From NCBI GenBank assembly GCA_030386875.1, contig CM059559.1, positions 61,394,392 through 61,458,391 of the forward strand: 64,000 nucleotides of DNA, written 5' to 3'. Both the position numbers and the translations under genes were made by a program. Below the pieces are notes generated by a model, which was not told where the DNA came from, did not search any database, and saw only the letters and a list, made by a program, of their open reading frames with translations. Below are positions 1 to 10,383 of the stretch, in pieces; position 1 is the stretch's first letter; each line of letters begins with the position of its first letter. The stretch comes from Morinoia aosen (taxonomy: Eukaryota; Arthropoda; Malacostraca; Amphipoda; Talitridae).

Positions 1-688
1 TTACCACTGACTGTTGCACATTACCATCCAAAATCTGTGTATTTCACACTACTGAGTCTTCTAAAAATTATTTCTAGTATTCTTTAACCATTAACAGAAA
101 AACACCCCTAGATCATAATGTTTCCTCCTACATGTCTCATTGTAGGGATGGTATTGTTCATGTCATACGCTATGCCATCTTTTGCAAACACGTGTGTTGT
201 ATTATTGCGGCTAAAAAGTTCAATTTTGCATTCGTCCGACCGTAAAATGTGTTCAAAGAAGTCGTCCTCTTTATTAAAGTGTTCTATCGCAAAATCCAAT
301 CTTGATCATAGGTGCCTCTTCTTCAACAAGGGAGTCTTACGAAGCATTCGTGACTGTAGATCCAGTCGATGGAATTGGTTACTTATTTTCTTGCAACTGT
401 AGGTGCCATCCATGCTGAGGTCTGGTGGTAGCATTTCTAGAGTGGCAAAGGGATTGGTCTAAACTGCACGCAAAATCCTTTACAAATTTATTTTAGAACT
501 GTTTCGAGGAGCTCCTGATCTCGGCATGTTTTTCGCTGTCCTTGATTCTTTCCACTCCTTCACAATGAAATCTACTGTCCTAACAGAAACATTGATGGTT
601 GTTGATATGCTTCTATAGCTTTGGTACTTTTTAAATTCCGAAATGGTCTTTCTTTCGTGTATTCTGATAGCTCCTTTTGCTTAGACAT
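1..688 (-). pseudogene. Tc1-like transposase remnant
   Basis: This is a decayed DDE transposase of the Tc1 family, read on the minus strand, with its C-terminal part outside the window. The likely start is the ATG at 686-688, giving MSKQKELSEYTKERPFRN. A helix-turn-helix piece follows in another frame (RTVDFIVKEWKESRTA, then MPRSGAPRNS), which is the usual Tc1 paired-like DNA-binding region. From 299 down to 108 the reading is LRSDECKIELFSRN and NNTIPTMRHVGGNIMI, the block around the first catalytic Asp (SDE) and the conserved GG-IM motif. The Trp codon after IMI is a TAG stop, and GCFSVNG follows it. There are several frame changes and stops, so no active protein is expected. The terminal repeat lies somewhere in 690-840 but was not resolved. 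Family assignment rests on motif recall and is quite sure. Confidence 0.86.
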
Positions 689-2585
689 GCTATGAAGTCA
701 TCACATCGAGGTCTTGGGCAACAATGGCCGGCAGTCACACTGATAACGTAACCTCTCAGTGTGTTTACTTGGACCACTTCTTCAGTCGGGTGCACAGAGG
801 AGGACAGAGAAGTGTTCAACTATGAATTTAATAATTGTAAATAAAAATAGGCACATATATACTAGCTTATAGATATTACATTTTTCTTAACTTCTATACC
901 TATGAATCCAGATTTTTTAAATTATATATTTTCCAAAGCTTTGGACAGACATGCTCGAGGTACCCAGATGAGAACAAAAATAAGACAAATCAGACCATAA
1001 TACAATATGAAGTAACTGCAAAGGAGTCCAACACAACCAAGCCGGTTTGGCGTAACAGTTGAAGCCCATCGCATTTCAGCGATAATGTTTCAAACTGAAG
1101 GTTAGTTTTATTACACATATATCGCACGGCTTCATTCACACCTCAAATTTCACGTGAAAAGGAGAACCCTCTTTTTCCCTAGACAGAAAGCCTCAACTCA
1201 AGAAGAAAATCCTTCGTACAACATAGCAGACTCTGGAATAGTGTCAACTGCAATGGCATCATAAGAACGGATGAGGCGAAGAAAAAATCCAGTTGATGCG
1301 ATTAATGTGCAGTAAATTAATGCCAAAGTAGACTAATAATTCAGCCCAATCAATGCAATACATTGATTAGCAAGACCCCGTATTATATGGATATAGCGAT
1401 GAGCAACATCATGCTCGTCGAGCACGACTTCAGTCTAAGACTAGATGGCATAAGGTTTAATAACGTATGCTGTGCTCACTGTACATTGACATTCTCCCAA
1501 GCCCCGAGCCTAACGGCAACTGAGAAAGACTCATCAAATAATACTCTCTCGGTTCACTTGTCCTGTCAACTTGCCCTGCAGTGCTGAGCTAAGGCGAGCC
1601 ACACGGTGCCCCACCACCCCTACAGGTGGCAGAGAGAACACACGCAGAAAACCTGCTACTAACTAATATTACGCTAAACATACTACCATCACCAAACCCT
1701 CATTCTTGTGACATTCCATCATTATTTTTCTTGGTTTTATCTGTAAAAGCAAACAAAAGACAATGTGGGTTCACTAGCGAACTTGCATGAAACATTTTTA
1801 ATACACAAATATCAACAGAAACGTCCCAAGTCTGGAACATTTCCATGAAATCGACATATTCAAAGACTCCCTGGTGAGAAAAAACGGCCGGAAGTACAGC
1901 AATCGTGTAGAAGCGTATGGAAATGTTACTCGTGGGGGTTAGCGAGTTATTGGTTAGATGTTCTGATACAAAATTAGCACTTGGCCACTAAATGGAACAA
2001 CTCATTAGGCAGAACAACCGCTGCGTACTGGTGAGCAACTGCCTCAGCTACGGAGCATCACCGCGCAGAGAGGGGGAGGGCTGAACCGAGACAGTCAGAG
2101 GGCACGGAGGCGATGCGGCCCGAGAGGGAACAGGTCGTAGTGCTCCTGCCTACCACAATTAGGTCATTGATCGTCAGATGCGCTGTTTGATCTCGCGCTA
2201 CAAGTCCATTTGGAAGTTCATACACTTGCGAGAATTGCTGATGTAAAAAATAAGCAGTTTTTATCCCATTCAAAATATTTCTAATATCTATCAATGAGTG
2301 AATTGATGAACTCATTGGGATTTTTCCTTTCATGCACACTCAACGTTTTTCTATTGATTTTATTTCCTAGATTTCATCACTAACAGTTGGTTATTCAACT
2401 TTCAGTCATTGATTCACGTAATTGAACTTTGCCTCAAATTTCCACGTATACTCTAGAGTGTTTCCATACCTCTCCTTAGGGCCTACGCTTCAGGTCTCCG
2501 TAATATTTTATACTCTATTCAAGTTATGATGGTATATACCATTTCTTATTATTACTATCTTAATTATTTTCCCCACTCTAACCAC
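689..2585. other. No gene recognised
   Basis: No coding region, RNA gene or repeat could be assigned here. Short open frames occur (for example 1363-1587 on plus and 2058-2339 on minus) but show no domain-like pattern. A GC-richer patch at about 1490-1680 stands out from the AT-rich background and has no recognised function. Confidence 0.5.
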
Positions 2586-2589
2586 AAAA

Positions 2590-2850
2590 AATGCAATCTT
2601 ATGAAAGGGGACCATTTAGTATGGACTGAAGAAAACGTGGATCTACGCAGGTGTGTTCCTACACGAAACACCCTGTGCATACCATGAGCAAGTTAGGAAA
2701 GAAAACAAAAAATACAAAGATATAGCAAAACAGATATGAAAACTGAATGAAGTGAACACGAAAGACAGATGTCACGAAAACGTAAGCACTTAGTATAATT
2801 AGGTCACCTAACAGTATCCCTCCTGAGGGGGCTAGTTCCCATGGCATCTG
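2590..2850 (-). mobile_element. SINE S1b copy (variant of S1)
   Basis: This copy shares the S1 body block ACCATTTAGTATGGA and the following part with the copies at 14110 and 24216. It has the S1b-specific middle (GTGTGTTCC, ACACCCTGTGCAT) and a head with CTCCTGAGGGGG. No target duplication was found, so the ends are approximate. Confidence 0.65.
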
Positions 2851-3604
2851 ATAGGAAGACTCGTCTAATCTAAAATTATTGCCCATTTTATTCTCCCTTG
2901 GAGATCCGTTCTTTTCTGTATTTCAAATTAATTTGGTTAACTGCAAACAAACTTGGAAATAATATTTTGTCGGTTAAATTCATGAAACGGATCACAGAAA
3001 AACTGGATGATCACCCTGGAGTCTCAAAGGAGAAGAATGCGCATGCATTTCGGCGTATGGCTATAATTCTGCTGATCATGCAAACAATGCACACCGTGAT
3101 AGTGGACATGCTCAGCAATCCCCAAGCATTAGAGCCAGAGGCAAGAAGCATCTCGATGAAACCGAAACTTGATATATTATTAGCATATTTAAGGTTCAAC
3201 AACCATTTCTGTCAAGTTTAACGAAAAACTCGGTGAGATTAAATGTCAAGTGGCTTCTCGAGGACGTAAAAGTTAGGTATCTTGGTGGGCACAGTTTTCT
3301 GCGGCGGCAAAAGAAAGCGTACGCATATCTATGGAACAGATAAATTAAGTAATTATAATGAATAGAATACAGAGACTCTCGAACAGGAGGTAGGTTCCAT
3401 GGAGCGCCGGCTTCTCTCATTAATACCCTTTGCCTCCTGAAATTCGAATTACGATATTTTCTGTATGTTTTTCACATAGAATGCATGGTCTGGACTAGTT
3501 AAACATGTTTTTGACATAAGTTTTGCATATATTTGAAAAATTGTTGATTTTTTAAACTGGCTACTGTAGATGTTGTCAGTATTTTTAGAGACCCATCTAA
3601 CAGA
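2851..3604. other. No gene recognised
   Basis: Nothing beyond short random frames can be seen before the mariner terminal repeat at 3607. The plus frame at 2898-3221 has no recognisable domain. Confidence 0.5.
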
Positions 3605-3906
3605 TATTAGGTTGTTACAAAAATAATGGCCGCTCGCAGGTCTGGGGTTTGATAAGTAATTTTAACACAACTTTTTTAGTTTATTTTCGATGAACCTTGG
3701 CATGCATAACAATTAATGTGAGCTCATTAATATTTTGTAACTTCTTTTCAGACAGAACATAATTTTGAAGGATAGAATCCCTCCATGATGAGCATGACGA
3801 AACATGACCTTCGCCTACTTTGTTGCACGAGTTCAAACTTGGGCACAACGCCTCCGAAGCCTCTGCCAATATCAACCGAGCATGGGGAGTAGAGTCCACA
3901 AGGGAT

Positions 3907-3914
3907 CGGACAGT
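3907..3914. repeat. Left target-site duplication of the hAT element
   Basis: CGGACAGT lies here and again, identical, at 8369-8376. It belongs to the mariner transposase codons for DRTV. Confidence 0.9.
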
Positions 3915-3939
3915 TATGGACCGACCGGGGCCCCGGCCC

Positions 3940-4560
3940 CGGCAAACCACGGCCATTTTTGCTGACCCCGGCCGCACAGGGTCCAATCTCGCGAATTTCT
4001 GCACCGCCCAACCCTCTCCCTCCGCCTCCAAGCAGCTACAGCACCACCTCCAAACAGCTACAGAAATGTCAGGTTAAATTAATTTAGGTTAGGTTAAGTT
4101 AAGTTAAGTTAGGTTAAGAGGTTAGGTTAAGTTAGGTTAGGTTGGGTTAGGTTAGGCCAAGTTCAGTTAGTTTAAGGTTAACTTTAAAAAGTTTAAAAAC
4201 GCATGTTTTTGCGTGCCGAGATGGAGGGTCGAATAGCCAAACACCAGCGGTCGTTGTCAAAACTTATTATAATGATTTAATATAGGTTAACTTTGGCATT
4301 CCGCTCAAGTATCTACTTACTAAGTACTTGTAGTGGTTATAATGCAGTGATTAATAATATATGTATAACGAACAGATAGGTTAATAAACCTCACTAGTAC
4401 TACATAGTTCAATAATTGGCGCGAATGGCAACTTTATGTAGCTGCTTGTAGGTGGAGGGAGAGGGTTGGGCGGTGTAGAAATTCGCGAGACTGGACCCAG
4501 TGCACCCCGGCCCCGGCCCCGGCAGAATAGTGCCCTAAACCGGGGTTTTGGCCGGGGTTT
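3940..4560. repeat. Inverted repeat inside the hAT left end
   Basis: The stretch at about 3975-4060 (CAATCTCGCGAATTTCTGC and on to CAAGCAGCTACAG) recurs in reverse complement at about 4432-4500. Both arms carry CCCCGGCCCCGG tracts. The spacer of roughly 370 bp holds the TTAGG-like tract. This may be a related non-autonomous element inserted in inverse orientation or an internal duplication. Confidence 0.7.
4084..4168. repeat. Degenerate TTAGG-like tract
   Basis: About 85 bp of GGTTA/AGGTT units (GGTTAGGTTAAGTTAAG and similar) resemble the arthropod telomere repeat TTAGG, but with irregular units. It sits within the hAT element, so it is not a telomere. Confidence 0.7.
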
Positions 4561-4573
4561 TTAGTATTGTACT

Positions 4574-6425
4574 ACACCTTTTTTACATCAAATTAATCAA
4601 AGTCAAGTTGAAATTAATCCATGTCAAGTTCAAATAAATCTAAGTCAAGTTCAAATAAATCTAAGTCAAGTTCAAATAAATCAAAGTCAAGTTCCAATAA
4701 ATCCAAGTCAAGTTCAAATTAATCCAAGTCAAGTTCAAATTAACCCAAGTCAAGTTCAAATAAATCCAAGTCAAATTCAAATTAATCCAAGTCAAATTCA
4801 AATTGATCTAGCCCTAAGTTGAGTTGAAAATTGACATAATCACACGTTAATTTGAGCGGTTTTGTGTTAAATATGTATCAATTGGATGTGGTGAGCGAGA
4901 CAATCGTTTTTCCTTTAAGCAAGGAATACACAAATTTCCGCCAGTGTTGCAATCTCTATAAAAACAAGCTGTCGTAAAATGTGCTAAATCTGCCAAGTGT
5001 CCAGCAGGAGGCTGAGTGTGATTCAAATCTTTGACCGGCGTAAAAGAAGCGAGTCAATAATAAAAACTTAGCATTATACTACTCATTAATGTTGCTTTAA
5101 AATTCTACATTGATGGCAGTGTTCAAACGTTCAAATATTTATGTTCAAAAGGTAATTTTATGTTAAACATACACGTAGTAGTTTCGAGGATTTATTTACA
5201 CTCATAAATATTTATATACGTAGAATTTCAATTGGTCACATATGTATATGGAATCATATACATGCAAATACAAAAGATTACCACCGGACGATACGTAGAT
5301 TTTAATCTTTAAAAGTAATATACAAATGAGATTCACAGAGTACTAAAGTACGATTCCGTTTGATTACAGTTTATATGAGTACTACACAAATGTGAAGAAA
5401 TGTAGGATCCTCTGACAATACACTATAATAATGCAAGTTACAATGTTTCTGACTCAATGCGTATTTTGTATGTATGTGTATACAATTCAATATATGTTCG
5501 TGTATACATTCAATATATCTTGATATGGGTGACAATATTCATTAAATGACTATCATAAAAATTATTTGAGTCTTGAAATTATAATATATATTGAATCGTA
5601 TATACATACATATAAAATACGCATTGAGTTAGAATCATTGGTACTTGTATTATTATTGTGTATTGTAAGAGGATTCTATGTAAATTTCGTCTCATCGACT
5701 AACACGGATTACGGAATAGTACATTAGTGCGCAGTGAATCCCATGTGTACATTTCTTTTAAAGATTAATTCTGCATATCGTCCGGTAGTAATCTTTTGTA
5801 TTTGTATACATATGATTTCATGTATATATGATGTAGTGAAATTTCAGGATCGATGTAAGATCTACGAGTAAATAAATCCTCGAAACTACTATGTATATGT
5901 GTAACATAAAATTACCTTTTGAACATAAATATTTGAATGTTTGAACACTGCCATCAATGTAGAATTTTAAAGCAACATTAATGAGTAGTATAATGCTAAT
6001 TTTTTATAATTGACATGCATCTTTTACGCCGATCAAAAATCTGAATCACACTCTACCTCCTGATGATAGATACCTAGCACATTTTACGAGAGCTTGTCTT
6101 TCCATAGATTGCAACACTGACGGAAATTTTATGTATTCCTTGCTTAAAGAATAAACGATTGTCTCGCTCGTCACATCCATTAGATACATATTTACCTCCA
6201 ATAGATACATGTTCACAAAAACCGCTCAAATTAACGTGTTAGTATGTCAATTTTTAACTCAACTTAGGGTTGGATTAATTTGACCTTGACTTGGATTAAT
6301 TTGAACTTGAATAGGATTAATTTGAACTTGACTTGGATTAATTTGAACTTGATTTGAATTAAATTGAACTTGACTTGGATAAAATTTAACTTGACTTGGA
6401 TTTATTTGGAGGGAAAAAGGTGTTG
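4574..6425. mobile_element. Foldback-type element with tandem-repeat ends
   Basis: The left half is the reverse complement of the right half over nearly its whole length. For example GTGTTCAAACGTTCAAATAT near 5120 is mirrored near 5940, and the arms close on a centre near 5525-5580. The outer parts of both arms are tandem arrays of a 21-bp unit (AATCCAAGTCAAGTTC core): about ten copies at 4590-4810 and about seven at 6265-6410. Long inverted arms with tandem-repeat outer parts are typical of foldback (FB/Galileo-like) elements. The ends carry CACCTTTTT on each side. No clear target duplication was found and there is no coding region. Confidence 0.82.
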
Positions 6426-6789
6426 TGTGCTCGGCAAACCGCACGTAAAAAATTCGTGTTTTTAATAAAATTTAAAATGATTTTTCGAGAGATTTGCGAC
6501 TTCATCGCAATCCTGAAGAACAAGCAGTCACTAAGTAGAAAAAGCAGAGTGTATACTACCACCCAGTGTAATTATAATCCAGTGCGCAGTTATTGACATG
6601 AAAGAATCTCTACTTGAAAGATCGAAACATCAGTAGCTCATGAGAAGATGCTATTTTCGTTTACTTGCTGATGTATTTTCTCTGAAATGGCCCACTGAAT
6701 TTGGATACTGAGGTTCAGAATTAGTCTTGTTCTAATTACCTTCTCTGATGGAATTATTCAAAAACTCTATAAAGTTCAAAAAGTTTTTT

Positions 6790-7265
6790 TTCCCCCAGGG
6801 TGTTAAGGATTGAGCGCGCCACAAATCCAGTAAATTAACAATTTCTCTCCATGTATTTGGTCAGTATTAGTAGGCACCCAGTTTTTGGATTCAGTAAATG
6901 TTTTTTTTAAAGTCAGCTGTTTGCCAGTAGACGAAGACAGCGTGCTACTATCGGCTGTTTTGCCACTGCTGCAACCTAAACTGGCTTTGCTTTCAATACT
7001 TAGACATTTTGTTTTTCTTCTTGTTCATTTTGTTTTTATTTTTCAATTCTCTTTCTTTGTTTGGATTTTCTTCAGCTTCCAGGAATTGATCATTTTGTGC
7101 TGATTTTAGATGGCCCCATGAAGATTTAGTTGAGAAAGTTTTCTGAGATGCAACAGCCGTTCCTTGTCGTATATTTGCTTCACAAATGGTGCACACTGCA
7201 ATTCCTACACTATTCACCAACATATAAAAGCAATCCCATACTGCTGATGCACTGCTTCTAGTCAT
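6790..7265 (-). pseudogene. hAT transposase fragment with BED zinc finger
   Basis: The minus strand reads SAVWDCFYMLVNSVGIAVC, TICEANIRQGTAVASQKTF and STKSSWGHLKSAQ. The pattern Cys-x2-Cys, then a His downstream, with an upstream VW-F and an FST-HL segment, is a BED-type zinc finger as found at the N terminus of ZBED/hAT transposases. Continuing toward 6790 in other frames gives KQLTLKKTFTESKNW, a linker of the kind that follows BED fingers. The finger is cut just upstream by the element inserted at 7268. The catalytic domain is not visible. It lies inside the hAT-type element 3915-8368 and most likely is that element's own transposase remnant. Confidence 0.72.
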
Positions 7266-7267
7266 TA

Positions 7268-8002
7268 TGCCTAGTGTCCCACAAAAATGTCCCCGACTTT
7301 TTAATTGATTACATTTCCGTGTTAAATTAACTTTTTTATTTGTCTATTTTAACAATGTAGTACATTTTGTTTTCTTTTAGAATAATCTATGTTTTTGAAA
7401 ATCGTTTAATAACCACTTTACATTGATGGATTTACTGAAAGGGATAGAAAAATTAATTGTTCAAAGGAAAAGCCTTTAAAATAATGTTGATATTCTTCCT
7501 TATTTTGTACTTTCCAAAACAACGAACAAACAAAAATTTAAAAGTGCAACAAAACAATACCTTAAATATTGTTTAAATAACTAAAGGAATTGAGTTTTCT
7601 TCGACATACCCTCCATTTCTCTCAAGGCAAGTATTACTTCTAGCCACCATTGAACGAAGAGTTTTGCGGATTTTTTCACTGTTCACTTCTTCAATTCGTT
7701 GTCGAAGAACTATTAATGATGGAGGTGATATGAAATTGCGTTCGTTTACAGTAGTTATTGAGAAATGAAGAAGAATACCACCAGTTGTTTTTAAAACTTT
7801 TCCTTTGAACAATTAGTTTTTCTGCCTTTTTCAGTAAATCGATCCCTGGAAAATGCTTATTAAACGATTTTTAAAAACTCAAATTTTTCGAAAAGGAAAT
7901 AAAATTTACCACATTGTGAAAAAAGACAATTAAAATATATTAATCTAAAGCGGAGATAGAATCAATTAAAAAGTCGTGGACATTTTTGTGGAACACCCGG
8001 TA
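7268..8002 (-). mobile_element. Tc1/mariner-type TIR element, 735 bp
   Basis: Terminal inverted repeats of about 40 bp face each other: left CCTAGTGTCCCACAAAAATG and right (reverse complement) CCGGGTGTTCCACAAAAATG, both continuing with GACTTTTTAATTGATT. A TA dinucleotide flanks each side (7266-7267 and 8003-8004), the Tc1/mariner target. A minus-strand frame, 7812-7573, ends with RSMVARSNTCLERNGGYVEE, which resembles the C-terminal end of IS630/mariner-type transposases (Cys plus NGG). The rest of the transposase is gone, so it is non-autonomous. Confidence 0.82.
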
Positions 8003-8164
8003 TATTTAATTACTATAATTTCCTCTATATTAATTAATTCAACAAACACAGCAACTGCAAGTCTACAAAACTTTAGTGACTTGACAACATTACGCACCCA
8101 ACCGCAACATGCATTGAGCCAATAACCGGCGTTTTGCATTACGTCGTCGTGACACGTCCTGACG

Positions 8165-8352
8165 CGGTCTGAACCCCGGCCCCGGCCATGGTAAATTTAA
8201 TAACCCCGGCCCGGCCCCGGCCATGACAAATTTGTTGACCCCGGCCCCGGCCATGACAAATTTGTTGACCCCGGCCCCGGCCCCGGCCATGGTAAATTTA
8301 ATAACCCCGGCCATGACAAATTTGTTGACCCCGGCCCCGGCCAAATTTTCAA
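8165..8352. repeat. CCCCGG minisatellite at hAT right end
   Basis: About five units alternate a CCCCGGCCCCGG block with an 18-bp spacer of two kinds, CCATGACAAATTTGTTGA and CCATGGTAAATTTAATAA. The full unit is about 30 bp. It forms the subterminal part of the hAT-type element. Confidence 0.85.
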
Positions 8353-8793
8353 CCCCGGTCGGTCTATACGGACAGTACGAAGGTGGTTCGGGAAATTCCG
8401 GAGTGGTGATGAGAGCCTTAAAGATGAAGAGGGTAGAGGACGTTTGGGTAGTCTCGAGAACGAGCAATTGCATGCGGTTGTTGAGCAAAATCCACGTCGA
8501 AGTGTTAGAGAAATGTCTCAGACACTTGATGTCAGTATTGCTACTGTCTCGCGCCATTTGAAGATTATTGGAAAGGTGGCAAAGCTCGATAAATGGGTTC
8601 CTCATGAGCTCAATGAGAATCAAAGGCTTAGGCGTTTTAAAGTGTGCTCGATGCTCTCTCTGCTAAACACCAACGATCCGATCCCTTTCTTGACCGAATT
8701 GTCACTTGTGACGAAAAGGGGGTCCTTTATGATAACCGTAAACGATCAGGTCGCTGGCTCGATCGTGATGAGCCCTCCAAACACTTCCCAAAG

Positions 8794-9165
8794 ATTATAA
8801 GATTATAAGATTATAAGTTTGTTTAAGCCTCCCTAACCGCTACAAAAAACGTGCGTATCGAAGAGAGGAAGAGGAAGGCACCATTTAGTATGGAGATAAG
8901 GGAATACGCAATCTATGCAGAAGGGGCATAGAAACAGTAAGATAAGAAAGAAGTTCATGAAACAAGATCAAAGTTGAAGAAGACAGTAGTAGGTGCTGAA
9001 AACAATGGACAGCAGTGAACCGAAAAAAGGTGGTCCGTAACATAACAAAAACCTACTTTATTTTAACAGAAAAGAAAGCCTACCTAACCTTTAGCTCGGG
9101 CCCTCACATTGTCCCCCTTGGAGCGCTAATTCCCATAGATACAATACTTGTATCCCCCTGAGGGG
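8794..9165 (-). mobile_element. SINE S1, full copy in mariner
   Basis: This is a complete S1 copy inserted in the mariner transposase. The 14-bp sequence AACACTTCCCAAAG is duplicated exactly at 8780-8793 and 9166-9179. The tail is (GATTATAA)n on the low-coordinate side and the head ends in CCCCCTGAGGGG, so the copy is on minus. Variable-length duplications plus a simple-repeat tail indicate LINE-driven target-primed insertion. Confidence 0.92.
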
Positions 9166-9729
9166 AACACTTCCCAAAGCCAATGTTGCACCAGAAAAAG
9201 ATTATGGTGACTGTCTGGTGGTCTGCAATAGGTGTAATTCACTACAGTTTTTTGGGAGTCAATGAGACCATTAATGCAGAGAGATACTGCAATGATCTCG
9301 CTGTTATGCATGTTCGATTGAGCGAAAAGAGACCGTCATTAGTGAATTGACGTGGCCCAATTCTGCTCCACGGTAACGCGCGACCACATGTGGCAAGAAT
9401 GACCGTCCAGAAACTCACAGAACTGGGATAAGAGACTTTACCACATCCTCCATTTTCTCCAGATCTTTCACCTACTGATTATCATTTATTCAAGCACTTA
9501 AGCACATTTTTGGATGGTAAAACTTTTAGGTCTGAACATGAGGTGGAAACAACCTTCAAAGATTTTGTTGCATCACAGCCATTAACTTTTCATCAACAAG
9601 TGATAAATAATCTCATAGTCAGATGGCAGAGATGCATAGTTGCTCAGGGTTCATATTTTGACTAAGTTCAACATCTCTATTGTTCATTTACCACGGATTA
9701 AATGCATGCTTCTGAAATCGGCCATTATT

Positions 9730-10007
9730 GAATAGATAAACAATATAACTGTTCATTTATTGAATTGATGAACACCTTTTATTAAATTGATAAACAATAT
9801 AACTTGGGAAAAGTTTCCGATATAGCTCCATATTCCATCATCTCTATTTTTGTAAAAGGAATAAGTGTATAGCCACTTGTTGAGTCTACTTTCTTTTTCC
9901 ATCTCCTATTACCAAAGAAGTGTTATCCTAGGGGAATGTCCAATGTTATCCACTCCTATTGTCACCAGCCATGGTGACGATACCTGGAGATGATGCTAGA
10001 AGATCCT
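9730..10007. other. No gene recognised
   Basis: This is AT-rich DNA with a short direct repeat (ATAAACAATATAACT at about 9738 and 9790). Nothing else was seen. Confidence 0.5.
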
Positions 10008-10368
10008 CCCCTCAGGGGGGATACAACTATTGTATCAATGGGAATTAGCGCTCCCAGGGGGACTATGTGAGGGCCCGAGCTAAAGGTTAGGTAGGCTTTC
10101 ATTTTGTAGAAATAGAATAGTTTTTTTTGTTACGGACCATCTTTTTTCGGTTCACTACTGTCTTGTTTTTCACCACATACTACTTTCTTCTTCAGCTTTT
10201 TTTGTTTAATGAACTTCTTTCATAGCTCACTGTTTCTGTGCACCTTGTGCATAGATTCCGCGTTCCCTCAACTCCATACTAAATGGTGCCTTCCTCCTTC
10301 CTCTCTTAGAACATCTTTATCGTGGTTAAGGGATGCTAAAACTCTCATAGATAATAATAAAAGAGATA
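10008..10368 (+). mobile_element. SINE S1, full copy
   Basis: This forward S1 copy starts CCCCTCAGG. It continues with ATACAACTATTGTAT, then GGGAATTAGCGCTCCC, a middle with CGGTTCACTACTGTC, and the block CCATACTAAATGGTGCC, ending in an A/ATA-rich tail. The 15-bp ATGCTAGAAGATCCT is duplicated exactly at 9993-10007 and 10369-10383. Confidence 0.92.
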
Positions 10369-10383
10369 ATGCTAGAAGATCCT

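Larger units (their letters stand above)
3915..8368 (-). mobile_element. hAT-type transposon, 4454 bp, with CCCCGG-rich ends
   Basis: The ends are inverted repeats: TATGGACCGACCGGGG at 3915-3930 and its partner at 8353-8368, matching 15 of 16. Both sides carry the identical 8-bp duplication CGGACAGT, the hAT signature length. Subterminal DNA is full of CCCCGG hexamers at both ends. A BED-type zinc finger of a hAT transposase lies inside on the minus strand (about 6790-7265), which fits. A foldback element (about 4574-6425) and a TA-flanked element (7268-8002) are inserted inside, so the core hAT is about 1.9 kb and cannot encode a full transposase. Confidence 0.9.
3794..9665 (+). pseudogene. 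mariner transposase pseudogene (interrupted)
   Basis: The likely start is the ATG at 3794 (MTKHDLRLL). The helix-turn-helix region begins at 3823 with LHEFKLGHNASEASANIN and runs to DRTV at the hAT junction. It resumes at 8377 with RRWFGKFRSGDESLKDEEGR, then REMSQTLDVSIATVSRHLK and DKWVPHELNENQ, all close to SETMAR-type mariner transposase. The first catalytic block is VTCDEK, with the usual Trp after it changed to Gly. After the SINE the text resumes with LHQKKIMVTVWWSA. The second catalytic motif reads LHGNARPHVA where the family has LHDNARPHVA, so the second Asp is Gly. The third motif, SPDLSPTDYHLFKHL, is kept. The end is GSYFD plus TAA at 9663-9665. Several frame changes and stops make it inactive. 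Confidence 0.9.
3607..9729 (+). mobile_element. mariner element split by a hAT and a SINE
   Basis: The left terminal repeat starts at 3607 with TTAGGTTGTTACAAAAATAA, preceded by a TA dinucleotide, and resembles the Hsmar1/SETMAR type of mariner end. The element occupies three pieces: 3607-3914, 8377-8793 and 9180-9729, which sum to about 1.28 kb, the normal mariner length. The gaps are a 4454-bp hAT element (target duplication CGGACAGT) and an S1 SINE (target duplication AACACTTCCCAAAG). At the right, GGCCATTATT at 9720-9729 mirrors the left repeat, but the outermost bases are missing or replaced. Confidence 0.88.

Noticed and set aside
3681-4077. GC-rich open frames on both strands
   Set aside because: They cover the mariner N terminus and the hAT left end, so they are by-products of those elements.
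8090-8623. 177-codon minus frame with repeated Gly-Ala-Gly and NKFVMAG units
   Set aside because: It is the CCCCGG minisatellite of the hAT end read as protein, running into the antisense of mariner.
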